Origin: Pedobacter sp. PLR
Lineage (GTDB): Bacteria > Bacteroidota > Bacteroidia > Sphingobacteriales > Sphingobacteriaceae
Assembly (NCBI RefSeq): GCF_026239675.1
Contig: NZ_JAPIVQ010000004.1
Location: forward strand, 62,001-126,000
DNA: 64,000 nucleotides
Direction of reading: 5' to 3'
A program made the translations under genes and the position numbers. The notes under the pieces were generated by a model. It saw only the letters and a list, made by a program, of their open reading frames with translations. It was not told the DNA's origin and did no database searches. Position 1 is the first letter of the stretch. The number at the start of each line of letters is the position of its first letter. This document shows, piece by piece, positions 1 through 9,030 of this stretch.

Positions 1-360
1 CTCGGAGTAACTGCTGTAATGGGACATTTGTTCCCGATATTTGCAGGCTTTAGGGGAGGTAAAGGGGTTGCCACACTTTTTGGAATGATTTTGGCAGTTA
101 ACTTTCCGGCAGCGATGTTTTGTGTTCTTGTTTTTGTAGTCGTGCTTTTAACGACCAAATATGTGTCTTTAAGCTCCATATGTGCAGGATTTACCTTCCC
201 ATTGAGCATTATATTCATTCTTCATTCTTCCATTAAATCGGAAGTATTGTATGGAATGTGTGTTTGTATACTTATTCTGGTCACACATCAAAAGAATCTT
301 GAGCGACTCCTCATGGGCAAAGAATCCAAAGTTTACCTGTTTAAAAAGAAAACAACCTAA
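1..360 (+). CDS. plsY: Glycerol-3-phosphate acyltransferase PlsY, C-terminal part
   Basis: The reading frame is already open at base 1, so the N-terminus lies outside the window. PlsY is an inner-membrane enzyme that moves an acyl group from acyl-phosphate to glycerol-3-phosphate, the first step of phospholipid synthesis. The visible part holds the family signature GHLFPIFAGFRGGKGVAT (the GGKGVAT loop binds phosphate), then three hydrophobic membrane segments and a basic tail ending in FKKKTT. About half of a normal protein of roughly 200 residues is present. It is followed after 12 bases by the M48 protease gene on the same strand. The identification is firm; only the start is unseen. Confidence 0.93.
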   Translation, partial: LGVTAVMGHLFPIFAGFRGGKGVATLFGMILAVNFPAAMFCVLVFVVVLLTTKYVSLSSICAGFTFPLSIIFILHSSIKSEVLYGMCVCILILVTHQKNLERLLMGKESKVYLFKKKTT

Positions 361-372
361 AACAAAGAATTC

Positions 373-1200
373 ATGAAAGCTTTAAATTTAACGGTCATTG
401 CAGCGGCGATGCTTTCCATCTCCTCGTGTTCCACTGTTCCATTAACCGGACGTAGCAGACTGAGTATTGTGAGTGAAAGTGAAATGCAGGGTGTGGCTGC
501 TCAAAGCTATAGCGCTTTATTGAGAGATCCTAAAACTAAGGTGCTCAACAATGCAGATGCTGCAAGAGTGAAAAGAGTAGGGCAGAAAATTCAGGCTGCG
601 GTTACGAAATATATGAATGCCAATGGTTATGCCGACCAGATTAATGGCTTCAACTGGGAATTTAACCTGATTGATAGTAAAGAGGTAAATGCCTGGTGTA
701 TGCCAGGGGGTAAAGTAGCTGTTTACAGCGGTATCTTACCAGTTGCGAAGGATGATGCAGGCTTAGCGACGATTATGGGGCATGAGATCGCACACGCGAT
801 TGCACAGCACTCCTCAGAAAGAGCTTCTCAGGCTACTTTAGCTCAGGCTGGAGGCAGTCTTTTAGGCGCAGCTACGGCAGGGAAATCTCAGATGGCTCAG
901 TCCATCATCAACCAGGCTTATGGTTTGGGCGCACAAGGTTTTGTATTGTTACCAAACTCAAGAAAGCAAGAGCTGGAAGCGGATAAATTAGGACTGATCT
1001 TTATGGCAATGGCCGGATATGACCCTTCTAATGCAATCTCTTTCTGGCAACGTATGTCTGCGGCAAGTGCAGGTGCTCAAAAACCATCAGAGTTTTTAAG
1101 TACTCACCCTTCTGATGCAACACGTATCGCGCAGATTCAGCGACTTTTACCGGAAGCAAGAACCTATATGAACTCTACCACCGGGAAACCGATCAGATAG
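373..1200 (+). CDS. M48-family zinc metalloprotease, lipoprotein
   Basis: A 275-residue protein with a lipoprotein signal (lipobox ISSC within the first 20 residues), so it should be anchored in the cell envelope and face the periplasm. The zinc site is HEIAH at residues 137-141 within GHEIAHAIAQHS, and a later ELEADKLG segment supplies the third ligand. This is the arrangement of the M48 (Ste24/HtpX/LoiP/BepA) family, whose envelope members take part in quality control of outer-membrane proteins. The length fits the short single-domain M48 lipoproteins without TPR repeats. It lies 12 bases after plsY and ends at a strong hairpin terminator. The substrate is unknown. Confidence 0.9.
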   Translation: MKALNLTVIAAAMLSISSCSTVPLTGRSRLSIVSESEMQGVAAQSYSALLRDPKTKVLNNADAARVKRVGQKIQAAVTKYMNANGYADQINGFNWEFNLIDSKEVNAWCMPGGKVAVYSGILPVAKDDAGLATIMGHEIAHAIAQHSSERASQATLAQAGGSLLGAATAGKSQMAQSIINQAYGLGAQGFVLLPNSRKQELEADKLGLIFMAMAGYDPSNAISFWQRMSAASAGAQKPSEFLSTHPSDATRIAQIQRLLPEARTYMNSTTGKPIR

Positions 1201-1225
1201 TTCGGATTTTAAAATATAATGAACA

Positions 1226-1254
1226 GGCTGTTACCTCCGGGTAACGGCCTTTTT
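1226..1254 (+). terminator. Rho-independent terminator after the M48 gene
   Basis: Ten-base arms (1226-1235 and 1240-1249, one G-T pair) enclose a 4-base loop and are followed by five T residues. It sits 25 bases after the stop of the M48 gene and separates it from the convergent pabB. Confidence 0.85.
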
Positions 1255-1272
1255 AATGGGCTGAACTTTATT

Positions 1273-2526
1273 TTAAGCCGTTAGTGTCTGGATAATGGCG
1301 GATGCCTTCAACATACATTCTTCATACTCGTCATTAGCATTCGCAGCGTAAGTGATGGCGCCACCAACCTGGAAAGACAGGTGTTTGTTGCTTTCCTGAT
1401 AAAGGATGCTGCGGATGATCACATTGAAATCGAACTCCCCGGCAGGGCTGATGTATCCGAAAGAACCGGAATAAGCCCCTCTTTTACTCAGTTCATACTT
1501 TTCAATGAGTTCCATTGCCCGGATCTTTGGCGCCCCTGTCATAGAGCCCATCGGGAAGGTATTCCTGATGGCCGCAATGAAATGTAAGTCAGGATCGAGC
1601 TCACAGCTGATGGTAGAAATCATCTGATGTACCTGTGGAAAGCTATAAATGCCGAAAAGTTCTTCCACTTTGACGCTTCCTTTTAAGGCACTTTTAGTAA
1701 GGTCATTGCGAACGAGGTCCACAATCATTACATTCTCCGCCTGTTCTTTTATATTCTCACTTAAGGCCTGTTTGATCTGTTCATCGGCAAAAGCCTCATT
1801 GCTACGTCTTGCAGTTCCTTTAATCGGCTGAGAGATCAGCTTGTTGCCGCGCTTGCACAGGAATCTTTCCGGACTGGCAGAGAGGATATATTTGTCATTG
1901 ATTTTGAAATATCCGGCAAATGGGGTAGGAGACAGCGCATTGAGCTGTTCAAATACATATAAGGGATCGATCTCTGCGTTCCCGGCAAAGAATTCCTGAC
2001 AATAAGTAACCTCGTAAATATCACCCCGGCTGATGTGTTGATGCAGCTGTTTAATTTTCTCTAAATAGCTGTTTTTATCCATTGTGGCCTGGATAGCTAC
2101 AGGAGGGAAGGTTTTTGCAGCCGGGACTTCAAAATCAGCGATCTCTTCCAGCAGCTGCGGATCTCCAAGAATCACCTGTACCTGACCATCTTTCCAGGCG
2201 ATCAGATATTTGGGGACAAAGAAAAATAAGGGAGGGAATTGATGAAAGTCCGGATGATTGGATTGCAACTGCTCGTTCTCGTTCTTCAGGTCGTAGCTAA
2301 ATAAACCGAACATCCAGGTTTTATGCTGTTCGTAGAAAGCTTGTAAGGCTTCAAATGCGCCTCCAATTTCTTTAGAAAGCACCTGTGTAGCCCCTGCGGC
2401 AATGATAAAATCAAATTTCCCGTAAGGGTCGGTATAATTGTTGGAGTCTAAACAGCAGCAGATGTCAAAAGTATTAGCCCAATGCAGGGCTTTACTTTTA
2501 AATAACGATAATTCCAGATGGCTCAT
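1273..2526 (-). CDS. pabB: Aminodeoxychorismate synthase component I (PabB)
   Basis: A 417-residue chorismate-binding enzyme. It converts chorismate plus ammonia to 4-amino-4-deoxychorismate, a folate precursor. The segment PIKGT has lysine at residue 236; in this family lysine there marks PabB, whereas anthranilate synthase TrpE has alanine (PIAGT). The C-terminal signature GAPKIRAMELIEKYE and the GAYSGSFGYI stretch complete the chorismate-utilising fold. No glutaminase partner (PabA) is adjacent. A class IV aminotransferase at 22341-23180 could supply the next enzyme, the lyase PabC. The gene follows purA on the same strand but is separated from it by a terminator, so it has its own promoter. 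Confidence 0.92.
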   Translation of the reverse strand: MSHLELSLFKSKALHWANTFDICCCLDSNNYTDPYGKFDFIIAAGATQVLSKEIGGAFEALQAFYEQHKTWMFGLFSYDLKNENEQLQSNHPDFHQFPPLFFFVPKYLIAWKDGQVQVILGDPQLLEEIADFEVPAAKTFPPVAIQATMDKNSYLEKIKQLHQHISRGDIYEVTYCQEFFAGNAEIDPLYVFEQLNALSPTPFAGYFKINDKYILSASPERFLCKRGNKLISQPIKGTARRSNEAFADEQIKQALSENIKEQAENVMIVDLVRNDLTKSALKGSVKVEELFGIYSFPQVHQMISTISCELDPDLHFIAAIRNTFPMGSMTGAPKIRAMELIEKYELSKRGAYSGSFGYISPAGEFDFNVIIRSILYQESNKHLSFQVGGAITYAANANDEYEECMLKASAIIQTLTA

Positions 2527-2533
2527 TTCGTTG

Positions 2534-2541
2534 CAAAGGTA
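2534..2541 (-). promoter_or_regulatory. -7 promoter box of pabB (TACCTTTG)
   Basis: On the minus strand this reads TACCTTTG, an exact match to the Bacteroidota -7 consensus TAnnTTTG. It lies only 7 bases before the pabB start, so the transcript would be almost leaderless. No clear TTG element is visible at -33. Confidence 0.5.
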
Positions 2542-2557
2542 ACGGAAAAGCGGGTAT

Positions 2558-2584
2558 AAAAAAAGGCGGCCATTGGCCGCCTTT
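2558..2584 (-). terminator. Terminator of purA
   Basis: Ten-base perfect arms (2562-2571 and 2575-2584, core GGCGGCC/GGCCGCC) with a 3-base loop. Read on the minus strand, the hairpin runs into a T tract (A residues 2558-2564 on plus). It lies about 20 bases past the purA stop, between purA and pabB. Confidence 0.9.
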
Positions 2585-2604
2585 AGGATATCAGAAAATA
2601 ATTT

Positions 2605-3885
<1,281 letters not shown>

Positions 3886-3915
3886 TTAAATTTGAAATAT
3901 TATAAATTGGATATG

Positions 3916-4407
3916 TTAACTTGCATGTTTTATTTCGCTATTCTGATTGTTCATTGCATTCTTTGCAGTGCAATCGAAACAAACGCCATAAAGATTCAGT
4001 GAGTGGTGTTTAATTTCAAACTTCAGCAATTCACCAACCATACTCTGTATCTGATGAATACGCGGATCGCAGAATTCTACTACTTTCCCGCAGTCAATAC
4101 AAATGATATGGTCATGCTGATGATAGCCGTAAGATTTCTCAAACTGCGCCATGTTTTTACCAAACTGATGTTTAGTTACCAGATCACAGGAAACCAATAA
4201 CTCTAAAGTGTTGTATACAGTAGCTCTGCTAACACGATATTTTTGGTTTTTCATGTGGATATAGAGCGTCTCTACATCGAAATGGTCATCTCTGGAATAT
4301 ATTTCTTCTAAGATGGCAAAACGTTCCGGTGTTTTTCTCAGACTCTTATTTTCGAGGTAAGCTTCGAAAATTTTTCTTACTAACTCGCTGTTGTGGTTTG
4401 TAGACAT
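3916..4407 (-). CDS. Fur-family metal/peroxide-responsive repressor
   Basis: A 163-residue winged-helix regulator of the Fur/PerR/Zur family. The N-terminal half holds the DNA-binding domain (RKTPERFAILEEIY to VSRATVYNTLELLVSCDLV). The C-terminal half begins with the metal-site histidines HQHDHIICIDCGKVVEF and ends with a second cysteine pair, GVCFDC, so both CxxC pairs of the structural zinc site are present. I cannot tell Fur from PerR or Zur by reading. It sits between rel/spoT (63 bases) and purA (33 bases) on the same strand and has its own -7 box. The tail of about 15 residues after the last CxxC is polar and probably flexible. Confidence 0.9.
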   Translation of the reverse strand: MSTNHNSELVRKIFEAYLENKSLRKTPERFAILEEIYSRDDHFDVETLYIHMKNQKYRVSRATVYNTLELLVSCDLVTKHQFGKNMAQFEKSYGYHQHDHIICIDCGKVVEFCDPRIHQIQSMVGELLKFEIKHHSLNLYGVCFDCTAKNAMNNQNSEIKHAS

Positions 4408-4424
4408 AGTTTTTAAACTCCTTT

Positions 4425-4432
4425 CAAAGGTA
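4425..4432 (-). promoter_or_regulatory. -7 promoter box of the Fur-family gene (TACCTTTG)
   Basis: Minus-strand TACCTTTG, 17 bases before the start codon, matches TAnnTTTG exactly. It suggests that fur-purA can be transcribed independently of rel/spoT. No clear -33 element is seen. Confidence 0.45.
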
Positions 4433-4470
4433 CCAATTTTTATATATACCTGTATGTTTTATTCGTTTTT

Positions 4471-6681
4471 TTAGGCATCAAAACGGGTAACAGCCGTTAC
4501 GCCTTTTACTTCCAACAGATTTTTGATCAGGTTGTCTAAGTGTTCTTTATCATTTACATAGACCATAATTGAGCCATCAAAGATGCCATTATCTGTGTCG
4601 ACGGTAATAGAACGCATGTTTACCTTGAAATCTCCGGAAATCACCTTCGTGATATTATTGATCAAACCTACGTCATCTATTCCGATAATATGCAATCCGG
4701 TTAAGAACGTGAGCTCCTGCTGACGGTTCCATTTGGCTTTGATCACGCGGTACCCGTAATTGGCCATCAGCTGTGCTGCATTCGGACAATTGGTACGGTG
4801 GATTTTGATTCCCTCATTTACCGTTACAAAGCCAAAAACATCATCACCAGGGATCGGATTACAACAGGCAGCCAGCGTGTAGTCGATCTTTTGAAGGTCT
4901 TCACCAATCAAAAGAATGTCAGACTCCGGTCCTTTTACTTTATTCAGTAAAGCTTCAATCTTTTGATTGTCGCTCTTCTCAGAAGAACCCCTGTTTTCAA
5001 TCTCTTTTTCACTAGCCAGGTAATCTTTCAGGTCTTTCAACTCAATCTTTCCTTTCGCAACCGCAATGAAAAGCTCCTGGGTAGATGGAAGTTTGAAGAA
5101 GTAAGACAGCTTGTTCAGGTTGTCTGTATTGTAAGTGATCTTTAATGATTTCAACTTACGCTCCAGTGTTTCTTTACCCTGATCCGCAATTTTCCTTTTT
5201 TCTTCTTTTAATGAAGACTTGATCTTAGATTTAGCCTTGGCCGTCACCACAATATTCAGCCAATCTTCTTTTGGCGTCTGTTTACTCGAAGTGATAATCT
5301 CTACCTGATCTCCATTCTGTAATTTGTAGGATAAAGGAACCAGCTTATGGTTCACTTTTGCACCAATACATTTGGCACCTACATCGGTGTGAATTTCAAA
5401 AGCAAAATCTAATGCAGTAGCGCCCAATGGCAATTGAAGTAAGGCTCCTTTTGGGGTGAAAATGAAAATCTCATCAGAGAAGAGGTTCATTTTGAAGTCA
5501 TCCAGGAAGTCTAAAGCATTTGCTTCCGGATTGTTCAACATCTCTCTGACTTTCATGATCCATTGATCCAGACCATTGTCATTGCTGGATTCTTTATATT
5601 TCCAGTGTGCAGCAAATCCTTTTTCAGCAATCTCATTCATCCGTTGTGTACGGATCTGAACTTCTACCCACTGGCCTTTAGGGCCCATTACGGTAGTATG
5701 GAGTGATTCATAACCGTTTCCTTTTGGAGAGGAGACCCAGTCGCGTAAACGATCCGGATTTGGACGGTATAAATCGGTCACAATAGAATAAGCCTTCCAG
5801 CAATCTGCTTTTTCATTTTCCGGAGCACTGTCCAGAATGATCCTGATGGCGAAAAGGTCATATACTTCCTCAAAAGGAATGTTTTTACTTTTCATCTTGT
5901 TCCAGATGGAATGGATGGATTTCGGGCGGCCATAAATATCGGCCGTCAATCCTTGTTCCGCCAGGATCTCATTGATTGGCTCCACAAATCTTTTGATAAA
6001 TAAAGTCCTTTCGGCCTTTTTCTCATTCAGTTGTGTCGCAATGTATTTATAAGTGTCTGGCTCCAGATATTTCATGGAAAGATCTTCCAGCTCAGATTTA
6101 ATGGCATATAATCCCAGGCGATGGGCCAGGGGAGCGTAAAGGTAAATGGTTTCTGAAGCGATTTTCAACTGCTTATGTCTGGGCATAAAGTCCATCGTCC
6201 GCATATTGTGTAAACGATCGGCCAGTTTGATCAGAATCACCCGCACATCATCCGCCAGTGTCAGTAACATCTTGCGGAAATTCTCCGCCTGTAAAGAGCT
6301 GTTGTAATCAAAAACACCGGATATTTTGGTCAGACCATCGATGATTTTGGCAGTTTTCTTACCAAATTCGCGCTCAATATCTTCCAGTGTGATGTCTGTA
6401 TCTTCTACTACATCATGTAATAAGGCGCATACAATCGAAGTGGTTCCTAATCCGATCTCTTCTGCGGCGATCTGTGCAACAGCAATAGGGTGGTATATAT
6501 AAGGCTCACCAGATTTTCTACGCATATTTTTATGGCTTTCCAATGCCATATCAAATGCCTTTCTGATTTCCTTTTTATCCCCCCTCTGAAGTGTTGGCTT
6601 ACAGGCACGCAAAAGCGCACGGTATCGCTTCAGGATCTCTTGCTTCTCTGCTTCTAAATCAATCACTAGTGTGTTCTTCAT
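4471..6681 (-). CDS. Bifunctional (p)ppGpp synthetase/hydrolase (Rel/SpoT)
   Basis: A long RelA/SpoT homologue of 736 residues. In order it has an HD hydrolase domain (HDVVEDTD, then LADRLHNMRTM), a synthetase domain (GRPKSIHSIWNKMKSK, EEVYDLFAIRIILD, SPKGNGYESLHTTVMGP), a TGS domain (DEIFIFTPKGALLQLPLGATALDFAFEIH), a zinc-finger-like helical region (CCNPIPGDDVFGFVT, HRTNCPN) and a C-terminal ACT domain. An intact HD motif and synthetase motifs point to both making and degrading (p)ppGpp. The frame is open 19 codons further upstream, but the internal methionine starting MKNTLVIDLEAEKQ at 6681 is the family-like start, so I chose it. It is transcribed towards fur and purA. Confidence 0.95.
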   Translation of the reverse strand: MKNTLVIDLEAEKQEILKRYRALLRACKPTLQRGDKKEIRKAFDMALESHKNMRRKSGEPYIYHPIAVAQIAAEEIGLGTTSIVCALLHDVVEDTDITLEDIEREFGKKTAKIIDGLTKISGVFDYNSSLQAENFRKMLLTLADDVRVILIKLADRLHNMRTMDFMPRHKQLKIASETIYLYAPLAHRLGLYAIKSELEDLSMKYLEPDTYKYIATQLNEKKAERTLFIKRFVEPINEILAEQGLTADIYGRPKSIHSIWNKMKSKNIPFEEVYDLFAIRIILDSAPENEKADCWKAYSIVTDLYRPNPDRLRDWVSSPKGNGYESLHTTVMGPKGQWVEVQIRTQRMNEIAEKGFAAHWKYKESSNDNGLDQWIMKVREMLNNPEANALDFLDDFKMNLFSDEIFIFTPKGALLQLPLGATALDFAFEIHTDVGAKCIGAKVNHKLVPLSYKLQNGDQVEIITSSKQTPKEDWLNIVVTAKAKSKIKSSLKEEKRKIADQGKETLERKLKSLKITYNTDNLNKLSYFFKLPSTQELFIAVAKGKIELKDLKDYLASEKEIENRGSSEKSDNQKIEALLNKVKGPESDILLIGEDLQKIDYTLAACCNPIPGDDVFGFVTVNEGIKIHRTNCPNAAQLMANYGYRVIKAKWNRQQELTFLTGLHIIGIDDVGLINNITKVISGDFKVNMRSITVDTDNGIFDGSIMVYVNDKEHLDNLIKNLLEVKGVTAVTRFDA

Positions 6682-7023
6682 CAATCTATAATTGTTTTTC
6701 GGTAAATTATCGGTTACGGATCGCGCTTCAAAGGGCAAATGAACCTAAAATTTTACTCAAATGCTAGTTTATTGCCCCTATACTTTTATTAATATAAGCT
6801 TTTTGTAAAGATCCTGTTGACATACACAATAATTCATCCAATTTTCAGTTTCTCTAATCGTTAATTGCTGTTCGTTCTTAACCGGTCATTTTGTGTAATG
6901 ATCATTGGCATTCCATTTGTATAATTTACGCCGGGATGATAAGCTTTCCTGGTGAAAACTATATCTTAGACTTGTAATCAAAGTATATATTAAATTAGCC
7001 TTAACTTGAAGAGGTATAAATTT
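6682..7023. other. Divergent intergenic region, rel/spoT and DUF4294 gene
   Basis: About 340 AT-rich bases between two divergent genes, so it must hold both promoters. I see no exact TAnnTTTG box, no hairpin and no credible short gene. A TTG codon at 7006 opens the DUF4294 frame slightly earlier than the chosen ATG. Confidence 0.5.
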
Positions 7024-7641
7024 ATGAAATTTTATAGGTTGTTTTTTCTGTCAATTGTCATGATTACAGCTGCTTCTGCTAAAGCGCAGACAAGTGATGC
7101 AACTGTGAAATACCCTGTATTGGGGAAAAACGACACCATTCGTGTGGCTTCTACCAATGAAGGTGGGGAGATGATCCCCTGGATTCCACTTAATGAGGTG
7201 GTGATCTATGCCTATCGTGTATTCAAGACTCCCGCAGATCGTGCTGCTTATAACCGTTTGCGTTACAATGTGATGAAGGTAATGCCTTATGCGCTGTATG
7301 CAAAGCGCAGATATGAGCAGCTGGAAAAAGACCTTGCGCTGGCAACCGATAAAAAGACACAAAAGGGCCTCGTTAAACAGTGTGATAAAGAGATCAAAGA
7401 GATGTTTAACAGAGAGATTAAGGAACTGACCATTTCCCAGGGACAGATTTTGACGAAACTGATCGACCGGGAAGTAGGACGCACCACGTATGAAATTGTA
7501 AAAGAAACTAAAGGAGGCATCACGGCCTTTTTATACCAATCAGTAGCCAGAGTAGTTGGCCATAACCTAAAAAGTAAATACAACCCATCTGAAGAGCGGG
7601 ATATCGAGGCAATCATTCTTTCTTCCGGGTTTTACCAGTAA
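7024..7641 (+). CDS. DUF4294 family secreted/periplasmic protein
   Basis: A protein of 205 residues starting with a signal peptide (hydrophobic LFFLSIVMITAASA, cleavage near AKAQ), so it is exported. The body holds the conserved stretch WIPLNEVVIYAYRVFKTPADRAAYNRLRYNV and a charged helix, and ends in AIILSSGFYQ, typical of the DUF4294 family found in Bacteroidota. No catalytic motif is visible and the function is unknown. I start at ATG 7024, preceded by a GAGG stretch, rather than at TTG 7006, because the signal peptide then begins MKFYRLFF. The glutathione peroxidase gene starts 3 bases after its stop, so the two probably share a transcript. Confidence 0.85.
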   Translation: MKFYRLFFLSIVMITAASAKAQTSDATVKYPVLGKNDTIRVASTNEGGEMIPWIPLNEVVIYAYRVFKTPADRAAYNRLRYNVMKVMPYALYAKRRYEQLEKDLALATDKKTQKGLVKQCDKEIKEMFNREIKELTISQGQILTKLIDREVGRTTYEIVKETKGGITAFLYQSVARVVGHNLKSKYNPSEERDIEAIILSSGFYQ

Positions 7642-7644
7642 AAT

Positions 7645-8142
7645 ATGTCGGATCACCCAAAAAGTATACACCAGTTTAAGGTAAAATTAATCAGTGGAAC
7701 AGAAAAGAACCTTTCAGATTATAAAGATAAAAACTTACTAATTGTCAATATTGCTTCGGCTTGTGGTTTTGTACCTCAGCTAAAGGAATTACAGCAGTTG
7801 AGGGAAGAACTGAAAGCTCAGGATTTTGAAGTGCTTGCCTTTCCTTCCAATGATTTCGGCAGACAAGAACCTTTAGAAGGCGCCGGAATTCAGGAATTCT
7901 GTGAGCTTAATTATGGGGTAGAATTCCCCGTCTTTGAGAAAACAATGGTCAGAGGAGCACATGCCCATCCATTGTTTAAATTCCTTGGAGATAAAAAACT
8001 CAACGGACACGTGTCCTCCACCCCAAGATGGAACTTCCATAAGTATCTGATCAATAAACAGGGGGAAGTGGTGGACTATTTCTTTCCCTTCACCAAACCA
8101 TTGTCCACCAAAGTAAAGAAGAAGATCCAGCGATTGGGATAA
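7645..8142 (+). CDS. Glutathione peroxidase-family thiol peroxidase
   Basis: A 165-residue peroxidase of the GPx/BtuE family. The peroxidatic cysteine is C40 in NIASACGFVPQLKEL (cysteine, not selenocysteine). The other active-site pieces are the FPSNDFGRQEP segment (Gln) and WNFHKYL (Trp-Asn). No signal peptide, so cytosolic. Such cysteine enzymes usually reduce peroxides with thioredoxin rather than glutathione. It lies between the DUF4294 gene and bshB1, and the latter makes bacillithiol, so the setting is thiol redox defence. The segment SACGFVPQ departs a little from the common SKCGFTPQ form, but all catalytic residues are present. Confidence 0.9.
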   Translation: MSDHPKSIHQFKVKLISGTEKNLSDYKDKNLLIVNIASACGFVPQLKELQQLREELKAQDFEVLAFPSNDFGRQEPLEGAGIQEFCELNYGVEFPVFEKTMVRGAHAHPLFKFLGDKKLNGHVSSTPRWNFHKYLINKQGEVVDYFFPFTKPLSTKVKKKIQRLG

Positions 8143-8168
8143 CAACAGGCCCACAATTTTTATACGTT

Positions 8169-8885
8169 ATGAAATTAGATATATTAGTCCTTGCCGTTCA
8201 CCCGGACGACGCAGAATTAGGCTGTTCCGGAACAATAGCAAAACACATTGCCCTCGGTAAAAAGGTGGGAATTATTGATTTTACCAGAGGTGAATTAGGT
8301 ACAAGAGGCTCCGCAGAAATCAGAGATGCGGAAGCTGCAGACTCCGCAAAGATTCTGGGTATCCATGCCCGTGAAAATCTGCGTTTCAGAGATGGTTTCT
8401 TTACCAATGATGAAGAACATCGCCTCGCCATCGTCAGAATGATCCGTAAATATCAGCCGGAAATTATTTTAACCAATGCGCTCCACGACAGACATCCCGA
8501 TCATGGACGTGCCGGCGATCTCAGTAATGATGCCTGTTTCTTATCTGGCCTTCCTAAAATTCATACCGAAATTGATGGATTGGTACAGGAAGCCTGGAGA
8601 CCGAGATTGGTGCTGCAATACATTCAGGACAGGTATATTGAACCTGATATCATTATCGATATTACGCCTTATATTCAAATAAAAATTGATTCGATCAAGG
8701 CATTTAAAACACAGTTTTTTAATCCGGATCATGAGGAACAGGAAACTTATATCTCTTCACCGGACTTCTTCGACAGCGTGATTGGTCGTGCCCGTGAGTT
8801 TGGTAAATCTATTGGCGCTACTTATGGAGAAGGCTTTACTTCCCGTAAATTGCTCGGTGTAAATGACCTTTTCAATTTAAGCTAA
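8169..8885 (+). CDS. bshB1: Bacillithiol biosynthesis deacetylase BshB1
   Basis: A 238-residue PIG-L/LmbE-fold zinc deacetylase. It removes the acetyl group from N-acetylglucosaminyl-malate in the synthesis of bacillithiol, the low-molecular-weight thiol used instead of glutathione by many Bacteroidota and Firmicutes. The motifs seen are AVHPDDAELGCSGT (zinc and catalytic Asp), TRGELGTRGSAEIR (subfamily signature of BshB1) and HDRHPDHGRAG (third zinc ligand). Cytosolic. It starts 26 bases after the glutathione peroxidase gene and ends at a terminator, which suggests a redox operon of DUF4294, gpx and bshB1. The other bacillithiol genes (bshA, bshC) are not in this window. Confidence 0.92.
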   Translation: MKLDILVLAVHPDDAELGCSGTIAKHIALGKKVGIIDFTRGELGTRGSAEIRDAEAADSAKILGIHARENLRFRDGFFTNDEEHRLAIVRMIRKYQPEIILTNALHDRHPDHGRAGDLSNDACFLSGLPKIHTEIDGLVQEAWRPRLVLQYIQDRYIEPDIIIDITPYIQIKIDSIKAFKTQFFNPDHEEQETYISSPDFFDSVIGRAREFGKSIGATYGEGFTSRKLLGVNDLFNLS

Positions 8886-8902
8886 TTCTATTGCATATAG
8901 CG

Positions 8903-8931
8903 GCTCTTCTTTCCAAAGAAGGGCTTTTTTT
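8903..8931 (+). terminator. Terminator after bshB1
   Basis: Ten-base arms (8903-8912 and 8915-8924, one G-T pair) close to the bshB1 stop, followed by seven T residues. The loop is very short, so the innermost pairs probably stay open. Confidence 0.85.
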
Positions 8932-9030
8932 GTTTTTTAACGGTGGATATCTTTCTTTTTCAAAAGCAGCCGTCTTCCTCAAAAACTAACAAAATCGTCT
9001 TTTTGATGTTTTAAATAGAAACAGCAAAAT

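Noticed and set aside
6682..6738. A longer rel/spoT start at 6738.
   Set aside because: The 19 extra residues do not resemble family N-termini; the ATG at 6681 fits.
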